Positions 6,550 to 12,351 of a stretch of DNA of 13,353 nt are shown here, piece by piece. Where the stretch lies: assembly GCA_003482555.1 (NCBI GenBank), contig DMYQ01000289.1, positions 3,061-16,413 of the forward strand, read 5' to 3'. The stretch comes from Janthinobacterium sp. (GTDB lineage Bacteria; Pseudomonadota; Gammaproteobacteria; Burkholderiales; Burkholderiaceae_D). Numbering within the stretch: the stretch's first letter is position 1; every line of letters begins with the position of its first letter. The position numbers were made by a program, and so were the translations under genes. The notes under the pieces were generated by a model. That model ran no database searches. It saw nothing but the letters and a program-made list of their open reading frames with translations, and had not been told where the DNA came from.

Positions 6550-8007
6550 ATGCGCGTCCACATCCTTCTTGCGTCACTTTCCCTCGCCTTGCTCTCAGCC
6601 TGCGGCGGCGGGCATTCGTCGAACATCGCCGCTCACGTCCAGCCCGCGCCAACGGGGCCGATCAGTACCGCCCAGTTGGCCCAGATCGACACTTATGTGC
6701 AGGCCCAGATGGCCAGCCAGCATATTCCCGGCCTCACGCTGGTGGTCAACATGAACGGCCAGCCGGCGCTGGAGAAAAGCTACGGTGTTGCCAATATCGC
6801 GGCGTCGACGCCTGCGACCCCTGCGACCGTATTTCGGATCGGTTCGATTACCAAGCAGTTCACGGCCACGGCCATCATGCTGCTGGTGCAGGACGGGCGC
6901 ATCGGCCTGGACGACAAGGTCAGCCGCTACCTGCCTACCGCGCCAGCGAGCTGGAACGCCATTACGATCCGCCACCTGCTCCAGCACACGTCCGGATTGC
7001 AGCGCGACCTGCCCGCGGCGCCGCTTGCGCAGGTCAACCCCAACGCCTTGCCGCCGATCGACGACCTGGTCGCGATGGCCGGCCAGATTCCGCTTGAAAA
7101 CCAGACCGGGGCAGTGCAAAGCTACAGCAATGCGGGCTACCACTTGCTCGGATTCGTGATTGAAAAAGTCAGCGGCCAGTACTTCGCCGATTTTCTGCGG
7201 CAGCGCGTTTTTGCGCCGCTCGCAATGACCAGCGCCGACGTGATTCGCACCAAAAAAACGGGGTTTGCGATGGCCACCGGCTACCTCTGGGACGGCAGTG
7301 GGCATAGCGCGGCATCCGGCTATTTCCTCACACCAGGGTTGATCGAGGCCGAGGGAAACTTGCAAATGAACGCGCTGGACCTGGCCAAATGGGACGCGTC
7401 CTTGCTCACCGAACGCATATTGACAAAGGCCAGCCTGGCCCAGATGTGGACACCGGCCAGGCTCAATGATGGCACCACGGCGCCGTATGGATTTGGCTGG
7501 GTCCTCGATGCCATCAACCAGCGGCCCTACACTTGGCATGACGGTGCGGTGGAGGGATTCAGCAGCAGCATTGCACGGCATACCGGCGAAGGTGTGTCGG
7601 TGATCGTGCTGGACAATTTGAATCGCGCCGCGCCAACGCGCATCGGCGCCGGGGTCGCGGCCATCGTCAAGCCAGAACTTTCGTGGATCGGCGCGGCCGA
7701 CCCAAAACCTGCCACCGGCGAACTGCTGCGCAGCCTGATCGATGAAGTCAAGCGTGGCGGGCTCGCGGTCGACGATCGCTTCGCACCGGAACTCAAGGCA
7801 ATACTGGTGCCCGAAGCGGTTGCCGGTTTTGTCGAATTCTTCAAACCGTGGGGCAGCATCGACGAGGTCGCGTATGTTGACCAGGGCAGCGTCGCTGGCG
7901 TGGTGATGGCGCGCTATATTGTGCGGGGAAAGAACGAGCAGCTACTGATTGGCATTGCGCTCGACACAGGCGGCAAGGTGACGGCGCTGGTGCCAATCAC
8001 AGAGTAA
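6550..8007 (+). CDS. Serine hydrolase lipoprotein of the beta-lactamase/DD-peptidase family (class C fold)
   Basis: A 485-residue exported lipoprotein. Residues 1-17 are a lipoprotein signal peptide with lipobox LSAC (C18 lipidated), so the enzyme is probably anchored in the outer membrane or periplasm. The catalytic triad of the family (Pfam Beta-lactamase, PF00144) is visible: SxxK as S99-I-T-K102 in FRIGSITKQFTA, YxN as Y192-S-N194 in SYSNAGYHLLG, and the third motif HDG at 330-332. The C-terminal roughly 90 residues form an extra domain of unclear role. The family includes D-aminopeptidases, esterases and beta-lactamases, so the substrate cannot be named; true beta-lactam resistance is not supported. 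An in-frame ATG at 6436 exists, but the signal peptide fixes the start at 6550; AGGAA lies 10 nt before it. Codon use is somewhat less GC-biased than in the flanking core genes. Confidence 0.92.
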   Translation: MRVHILLASLSLALLSACGGGHSSNIAAHVQPAPTGPISTAQLAQIDTYVQAQMASQHIPGLTLVVNMNGQPALEKSYGVANIAASTPATPATVFRIGSITKQFTATAIMLLVQDGRIGLDDKVSRYLPTAPASWNAITIRHLLQHTSGLQRDLPAAPLAQVNPNALPPIDDLVAMAGQIPLENQTGAVQSYSNAGYHLLGFVIEKVSGQYFADFLRQRVFAPLAMTSADVIRTKKTGFAMATGYLWDGSGHSAASGYFLTPGLIEAEGNLQMNALDLAKWDASLLTERILTKASLAQMWTPARLNDGTTAPYGFGWVLDAINQRPYTWHDGAVEGFSSSIARHTGEGVSVIVLDNLNRAAPTRIGAGVAAIVKPELSWIGAADPKPATGELLRSLIDEVKRGGLAVDDRFAPELKAILVPEAVAGFVEFFKPWGSIDEVAYVDQGSVAGVVMARYIVRGKNEQLLIGIALDTGGKVTALVPITE

Positions 8008-8009
8008 GG

Positions 8010-8332
8010 TTTGGAGCCGGCGGCGTTGTTGCGTTCCGCGTTCGCCGCGGGCCAAGGCCGCGCCAAAGGCGCGCCGCCAGGCCAGGTCGCCCGCCGGCGC
8101 GAGCCGGTCGCGCACCAGTTCGACGAGGTCGAGCTCCTGCGCGCGGGCGCGCTCGCGCTCCGCGCTGGAATACGCGAGGGCCAGCAATTTAGTGGCCGCA
8201 AAGGAGGCGCTGGACCAGTGCCTTATCCAAGCTGCGGGCATGGCGTGGTCGCTGTTCTCGGCGGCGGGGCAGGCGCGCCAGCGTCGGCATGCCGGCGGCG
8301 TTGATGCCGTCGAGCGCGGCACTGCCCCTCAT
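8010..8332 (-). pseudogene. Decayed minus-strand coding region, family not recognised
   Basis: On the minus strand an ATG at 8332 opens MRGSAALDGINAAGMPTLAR but the frame stops early. From about 8190 down to 8030 another frame reads as convincing protein, LLALAYSSAERERARAQ then ELDLVELVRDRLAPAGDLAW, with nearly every codon ending in G or C. No single frame joins both parts, so at least one frameshift is implied, and the coding-like signal ends where the serine-hydrolase gene ends. The overlap of the ATG with the TGA of the preceding fragment (ATGA) looks like the boundary of two genes in a former operon. Function unknown. Confidence 0.4.
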
Positions 8333-8451
8333 GCTCGGCCCGCCGGGAAGTCATCCTCCCGGCCGCGGCGGCGTAGCAGCGACCAAAGGCGGAACGGCAG
8401 GTTGGCGCTGGCTTTGCCGTCGACATAAACGCAGCCTGAACCCTGGCACAT
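8329..8451 (-). pseudogene. C-terminal gene remnant, 40 codons
   Basis: The minus-strand frame from the ATG at 8451 to the TGA at 8331-8329 reads VYVDGKASANLPFRLWSLL followed by a basic-acidic tail ending PAGRA. Codons are G/C-ending and the end of the frame overlaps the next ATG, as in operons of this organism. A stop sits immediately upstream of the ATG and there is no Shine-Dalgarno, so this looks like the tail of a lost gene rather than a complete one. Not recognised. Confidence 0.35.
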
Positions 8452-8727
8452 TCAGATGGCTCAAGGAATCTCGGCCGCCTGGGTTAGTTTGGCGTCGGTG
8501 CCAACACTTGCACGATGCGCGACAGCGTTACTGTGGTTCGCATACAGCCTCCATGTTCAGTGTGCCTTTGTCAGGCGTAAGAACATGATCTCAAGGGCGC
8601 GGCCATTCTCAACCCTTGCTTTCGCCGGTTCAGCTCCGCTCGAGAACGCCAGCCGGCCGATCGCCGTCGCCAAGAAAAACTGGCTGTTTGCAGGTTCAGA
8701 GCGCGCCGGCCGCGCTTACAAATGACC
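8452..8727. other. Intergenic stretch without a convincing gene
   Basis: Several short frames cross this stretch on both strands but none has coherent codon use or a recognisable product. A minus-strand ATG at 8543-8541 with GGAGG four bases upstream begins MRTTVTL, like VapB-type antitoxin N-termini, but stops after 19 codons, so at best it is a truncated remnant. One half-site of the putative operator set (CTGTTTGCA, 8684-8692) lies here. Confidence 0.4.
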
Positions 8728-8765
8728 TGTTTGCAAACACTGTAGCTGTCGGTCGACTGATACAG
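8684..8765 (+). promoter_or_regulatory. Operator-like palindromes upstream of lysE-mocR
   Basis: Three elements precede the promoter. CTGTTTGCA occurs at 8684-8692 and, 43 bp later, at 8727-8735. The second lies in a perfect 12-bp palindrome, TGTTTGCAAACA (8728-8739). Immediately after it, 8740-8765 is a 26-bp inverted repeat, CTGTAGCTGTCGG against TCGACTGATACAG, paired at 10 of 13 positions. MocR-type regulators are known to bind repeated sites upstream of their targets; that the downstream regulator binds here is inference. Confidence 0.45.
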
Positions 8766-8793
8766 CATGGGTCCGTAGCCTTGGTCTTGTGCC

Positions 8794-8822
8794 TTGTCCC
8801 GGCCGCGCCGCGCTCCTAGACT
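8794..8822 (+). promoter_or_regulatory. Putative sigma70 promoter of lysE-mocR
   Basis: TTGTCC (8794-8799) and TAGACT (8817-8822) are separated by the ideal 17 nt; each matches 4 of 6 consensus bases. The implied start near 8829 leaves a leader of about 24 nt. The operator-like palindrome ends 28 bp before the -35. Confidence 0.5.
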
Positions 8823-8852
8823 GGTGTCACTCCACACTACGAATTGCATACC

Positions 8853-9437
8853 ATGAGCGAACTATTACCCTTGATCAGCTATTGCCTTGTCATGTCGGTC
8901 ACACCCGGGCCGAACAACGTCATGCTTGCCACCACGGGCGCCAATTTTGGTGGTCGCGGCGCGCTGCCGGCGATTCTGGGCATCCAGTCCGGCTTGTTCG
9001 TGCAAACCATGCTCATGTGCGCGGGCCTGGGAAGTGTTTTTATGGCTTACCCATTGGCACAACAGGTGCTGCGTATCGCGGGAGCCTTGTATCTGGTGTT
9101 TTTAGCATGGAAGCTCAGCGGGGCGTCGGTGGCTGCGACGCATGCCCCCAAGGCGATCTCATTTGTCGAGGCCGCGACATTTCAAGCGCTTAACCCAAAG
9201 AGTTGGATAAAGGCGATTACCGTGGCATCGGTTTTCATGCCTGCGGAACACAATACGGTCGCTAGTGCGCTGCTGGTGGCAGTGACCGGCGCCCTGGTGG
9301 GAATGCCTTGCAATGCCATGTGGGCTTTGTTTGGCGTCTCGATTCGTCACTTGCTGAAAGATCCGTACAAGCAACGCGTATTCAATTTGACCATGGCCGC
9401 AATCTTGCTCGTCCTGGCCGCGATGTTTTTACGTTAA
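8853..9437 (+). CDS. LysE/RhtB-family amino-acid exporter
   Basis: A 194-residue inner-membrane protein with about six hydrophobic segments. The family signature TPGPNN (17-22) follows the first half-helix and NPKSW (114-118) starts the second half, both typical of LysE/RhtB exporters that expel amino acids or related metabolites by proton-driven antiport. Length is near the family norm of about 200. I chose the ATG at 8853; an in-frame TTG nine bases upstream is less likely. No clear Shine-Dalgarno is visible. The gene is followed 9 nt later by a MocR-type regulator on the same strand, so both are probably one transcript and the regulator likely controls the exporter. The substrate cannot be read from the sequence; the PLP-binding regulator hints at an amino acid or amine signal (inference). 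Confidence 0.93.
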   Translation: MSELLPLISYCLVMSVTPGPNNVMLATTGANFGGRGALPAILGIQSGLFVQTMLMCAGLGSVFMAYPLAQQVLRIAGALYLVFLAWKLSGASVAATHAPKAISFVEAATFQALNPKSWIKAITVASVFMPAEHNTVASALLVAVTGALVGMPCNAMWALFGVSIRHLLKDPYKQRVFNLTMAAILLVLAAMFLR

Positions 9438-9446
9438 AATTTCATC

Positions 9447-10913
9447 ATGTTCGCCATCGACCGCTCCTCCCCCATTGCCCTGTCCAAGCAAATTGAGACC
9501 AAGTTGCGCCACATGGTCGAGAACCGGGCCTTGCCTGGCGGCGCCAAACTGTTGTCGATACGCCAACTCGCCACCCAGTTGGCAGTCAGCACGAATACCG
9601 TCGTGGTGGCGTATGACAGGCTGGTTGCGGCAGGCCTCATCGATTCTCATGGCACGGCGGGATTTTTTGTGTGCACAGCGAACGACGCCTGCAGGTCGAT
9701 TCCCGATGAGGTTGCACTTGAAGCGGGCGAGGAGCAAGAACCGGTCTGGTTGGCGCAGCAGGCAAACGACCAGCGCGCTGGTATATTGCTGGCCAGCAGT
9801 GGAGCGTTGCCGCCGACCTGGCTGCAAGACGCGGTTCCGGCCGCCGCCGTGCAAAGGGCTTTGGCGCGCAGCGCCGCTGGAATGGCGTCGCGCTGTCCGC
9901 CCCAGGGACTACCGGAATTACGGGAGCATATCGCGCTGCTGTTGCGCGGCATCGGTGCGGCCTTTGACGCCTGCCACATACTCACGACCTTTGGTGGCAC
10001 CCATGCGATCGACTTGATTTGCCGTAGTTTTTTGCAAGCTGGCGACACCGTGCTGGTGGAAGATCCCGGTTATTTCCTCATGTTTGGCAGGTTGCGCCAG
10101 GACGGCATACGTCTGGTGTCCATCAAGCGCCGCCCCGATGGCCTCGATCTGGAAGCATTGGAGGCCGCCTGCCGCGAACACCGGCCACGCCTGCTATTCG
10201 TGCAAACGGCGCTGCATAACCCCACAGGGTGGAGCAGCAGCGCCGCCAATTTGCACAAGGTCTTGATATTGGCGCAGCAATATGGTTTTTTGATCGCCGA
10301 AGACGACGTGCACGGCCATTTTCAGCAAGGCCACAGTACGCGGCTGGCATCCTTGTCGGGGCTCGACGGCGTGATTTACTACTCCAGCTTTTGCAAGGCG
10401 CTCAGTCCCGCCTTGCGCATGGGCTATCTCGCCGCCGCGCCAGCCTTGCTCAAAGTGCTGATGCGGACCAAGATCCATTCCATCATGACGATGCCGGCGC
10501 TGAATGAATATGTGCTGCTGGAAGTGCTCAGAGCCGGCAACTTCCGCAAACATCTGGACCGCCTGCAACGTAAGATCATGGTGGCGCGCAACGCCAGCGC
10601 GCGCCAATTGAGCGCGGCGGGGGTGCTTTTCGAGCAACCTGGCGACGCGGGTATTTTTTTGTGGGGCACGATGCCAGAAGGTCTGGACGTGGACTTGTTG
10701 GTGCAAGACGCCTACCGCAACAAGATCCTGTTAACGCGCGGCGCCGCCTTCTCGGCCAACGACACACCGGACCGGCACGTCCGTTTCAACGTCGCCTTTA
10801 GCCAGCATCCCCGCCTGAGCGACTACCTGCTAGAGCGCTTGCAAGCCGTGGCCGGGGCGCACTCAAGTTTGACGCGCATCAGCGGCGCGGCTAGTTCGAA
10901 TGCCAAGCGCTAA
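9447..10913 (+). CDS. MocR/YdcR-type regulator: GntR HTH fused to class I aminotransferase domain
   Basis: A 488-residue fusion protein. Residues 1-75 form a GntR winged helix (PGGAKLLSIRQLATQLAVS, then NTVVVAYDRLVAAGLI). After a linker, residues about 115-480 form an aminotransferase-like PLP-binding domain: EDPGYF (205-210), HNPTGW (257-262), AEDDVHGHF (284-292, PLP-pyridine Asp) and SSFCKALSPALRMGY (313-327), in which K317 is the expected PLP-binding lysine. C-terminal HVRFNVAF would supply the carboxylate-binding Arg. All key residues are present, so PLP binding is likely; catalysis is usually lost or minor in this family. The EDDVHG form is closer to the YdcR branch than to GabR/PdxR (EDDYDSEF). 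It starts 9 nt after lysE with no Shine-Dalgarno, suggesting coupled translation and, as part of the same transcript, autoregulation. Confidence 0.94.
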   Translation: MFAIDRSSPIALSKQIETKLRHMVENRALPGGAKLLSIRQLATQLAVSTNTVVVAYDRLVAAGLIDSHGTAGFFVCTANDACRSIPDEVALEAGEEQEPVWLAQQANDQRAGILLASSGALPPTWLQDAVPAAAVQRALARSAAGMASRCPPQGLPELREHIALLLRGIGAAFDACHILTTFGGTHAIDLICRSFLQAGDTVLVEDPGYFLMFGRLRQDGIRLVSIKRRPDGLDLEALEAACREHRPRLLFVQTALHNPTGWSSSAANLHKVLILAQQYGFLIAEDDVHGHFQQGHSTRLASLSGLDGVIYYSSFCKALSPALRMGYLAAAPALLKVLMRTKIHSIMTMPALNEYVLLEVLRAGNFRKHLDRLQRKIMVARNASARQLSAAGVLFEQPGDAGIFLWGTMPEGLDVDLLVQDAYRNKILLTRGAAFSANDTPDRHVRFNVAFSQHPRLSDYLLERLQAVAGAHSSLTRISGAASSNAKR

Positions 10914-11170
10914 CGCCATTGCCTCCAGCGCTACCCGCCGGAGCTACCGCTTCCGTTCATAATCGATCCCCGTCCGCATGGGGAATTTCTTCCTCGGCCC
11001 ATGAAGTAGGCAGCCCCGCGAATTCTGTGCGGCTTGCCGCCCTCCTTTCATTCCTTGGCATACAAACTCTTCATTCCTGCGGGCGGTCACAACTGCTTGG
11101 ATCGGTACCCGTCGGTCATCTGAAATCCACACGGACCGCGCCCAAGCTGGGCGGGTTCTGATGGAACGGA
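10914..11170. other. Intergenic stretch after mocR, no supported gene
   Basis: No frame here shows coherent codon use. Small hairpins are visible: TCCCC...GGGGA at 10967-10984 followed by ATTTCTT, a possible weak mocR terminator, and CGCCCA-AGC-TGGGCG at 11139-11153, just before the repeat at 11171. Base composition is lower in GC than the neighbouring genes. It may hold further relics that cannot be identified by eye. Confidence 0.4.
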
Positions 11171-11300
11171 CGCCCTGCCCAAGCCGGGGCTAGCGTCTCC
11201 TCGGCGGGCCGCGGGCCCTGTTCCATTTTGTCCCACCTGATGTGTTTTGGCGCACTTGCCGAAGCGGGAAGGGGCGCTGGCGCGCCCTTGTGGCTGGCAC
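11171..11300 (+). repeat. Intergenic repeat, right copy
   Basis: This is the partner of 6101-6230, equal in length and orientation with 14 mismatches in 130 positions and a 36-bp identical core at 11221-11256. Unlike the left copy, it is followed by an intact leader and the complete Cache gene. No ends typical of an insertion sequence are seen. Confidence 0.85.
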
Positions 11301-11324
11301 ATACCTTGCTACTTTATCCATTGC

Positions 11325-11375
11325 GGCATGCGCCTTCCCGTGGAAGGTGCCCCGCGCGCGGGCCGCACCGGCCCG
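11325..11375 (+). promoter_or_regulatory. Two stem-loops in the leader of the Cache gene
   Basis: The first hairpin has a CCTTCC-CGT-GGAAGG stem (11333-11347) extended below a 4-nt bulge by GGCA/TGCC (11325-11328 with 11348-11351). The second is CGGGCCG-CAC-CGGCCCG (11359-11375), a perfect 7-bp stem. They lie 26-76 nt before the ATG. There is no T-tract, so they are not obvious terminators; mRNA stability or a protein-binding site are possibilities. No known riboswitch class is recognised. Confidence 0.4.
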
Positions 11376-11400
11376 ATCATTCACCGCGATGGAATAAATC

Positions 11401-12279
11401 ATGAAAACACCACACTACGGCGCATGGATACTGGCCGCCGCCTTCGCCATCGCCCCAGCCGCGCAGGCCGGCGGCGGCGCGACGCCGCTCGGTTCGATCG
11501 AGCGGGGCGAGGCGAAAAGCGCCGCCGCGCTGCTCGAGAGCGCGGTCGCCTACCTGAAGCGGCATGGCGAGCGACAAGCTTACGCCGCCTTCAACAAGCG
11601 CGACGGCGCCTTCGTCCACGGCCCCTACTATGTGTATGTGGTCGGCCTGGACGGCATCATGCTCGCCAACGGCGGCGCGCCCGACGTGCTCAGCGGCAGC
11701 AATGCGCTGGAATTGCGCGACGCGGCCGGCAAACCGCTGGTGCGCGCGCTGCTCGATGCTGCCGCCGCCAAGGATAGCGGCAGCATCGAATACCGCTGGC
11801 TGAATCGGGCCGACAACCGCATCGAAGACAAGACCGCGTCTTACCGCAAGGTTGGCAAAGAGGTGGTGGTGGTCGGCTATTACACGCCGCACGCGACGCC
11901 GGAACAGGCGCGCGAGATGCTGGAGCGGGCGGTCGCCAAGCTCAAGAGCGAGGGTGGCGGCGCCGCCTTCAAGGCCTTCAACGATCCGCGGGGCGGCTTC
12001 GTCCAGGGCGACCTGTATGTATTCGCGGTCGGGCTGGAGGATGGAAAATACCGCGCCTCGGGAGCGTCCCCGCGGCAAACGGGGCAAAACGCGAGCGAAT
12101 TGCACGACGCCGCCGGCAAGGCGCTGATGCGCGACATGATCGTGCTGGCAAAGGAAAAAGGCGGCGGGGAAGTGGACTATGTGTGGCGCAATCCGGCCAC
12201 CAACGGCGTCGAAGCCAAGCACTCGCTGATCGAACGCGTCGGCGACGTGCTGCTGGGCGTCGGTTACTACGTGCGCTGA
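11401..12279 (+). CDS. Periplasmic protein with two tandem single-Cache-like domains
   Basis: A 292-residue protein with a Sec signal peptide (about 1-23, ending AQA before GGG), so it is exported. The mature part is an internal duplication: residues about 45-163 and 170-292 align, sharing GAFVHGPYYVYVVGLDG with GGFVQGDLYVFAVGLEDG, LRDAAGKPLVRALL with LHDAAGKALMRDMI, and ends VGYYTPH and VGYYVR. This pattern (AFN...G.FV.G..Y.....G......LRDA.GK....VGYY) is that of Cache type 2 domains, which bind small ligands, usually in chemoreceptors and kinases; here no membrane anchor or output domain is attached. It may be a free ligand-binding protein working with an unlinked receptor (inference). GGAA about 8 nt before the ATG is a weak ribosome site. 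A degenerate piece of this gene lies at 6231-6331. Confidence 0.85.
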   Translation: MKTPHYGAWILAAAFAIAPAAQAGGGATPLGSIERGEAKSAAALLESAVAYLKRHGERQAYAAFNKRDGAFVHGPYYVYVVGLDGIMLANGGAPDVLSGSNALELRDAAGKPLVRALLDAAAAKDSGSIEYRWLNRADNRIEDKTASYRKVGKEVVVVGYYTPHATPEQAREMLERAVAKLKSEGGGAAFKAFNDPRGGFVQGDLYVFAVGLEDGKYRASGASPRQTGQNASELHDAAGKALMRDMIVLAKEKGGGEVDYVWRNPATNGVEAKHSLIERVGDVLLGVGYYVR

Positions 12280-12316
12280 CGCCCGAAACCGGAGGGGCGC
12301 CGCGAGCCAGTCTTTC

Positions 12317-12347
12317 AGCGACAGGGGCCGTTCCCGCCCCTGTCGCT
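12317..12347. terminator. Shared hairpin between convergent Cache and spoT genes
   Basis: AGCGACAGGGGC pairs perfectly with GCCCCTGTCGCT (12-bp stem, 7-nt loop) in the 72-nt gap between the two convergent stop codons. It is strong enough to act in both directions, but neither side has a T-tract, so it may be a transcript 3'-end stabiliser or need Rho. Confidence 0.55.
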
Positions 12348-12351
12348 TCGG

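Noticed and set aside
6595..7581. A 328-codon minus-strand frame inside the serine hydrolase
   Set aside because: Shadow frame opposite a gene with a complete catalytic triad.
6550..8007. Antibiotic-resistance class C beta-lactamase
   Set aside because: The third motif is HDG rather than KTG, the protein has a lipoprotein anchor and a C-terminal extension, and the PF00144 family is mostly peptidases and esterases.
8484..8543. VapB-like antitoxin start (MRTTVTL) with GGAGG on the minus strand
   Set aside because: The frame closes after 19 codons, diverges from antitoxin sequence after seven residues and has no toxin gene beside it.
8571..8849. A 92-codon minus-strand frame and an 89-codon plus-strand frame (8456-8725) upstream of lysE
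   Set aside because: Neither has coherent codon bias or a domain, and the first overlaps the putative lysE promoter and operator region.
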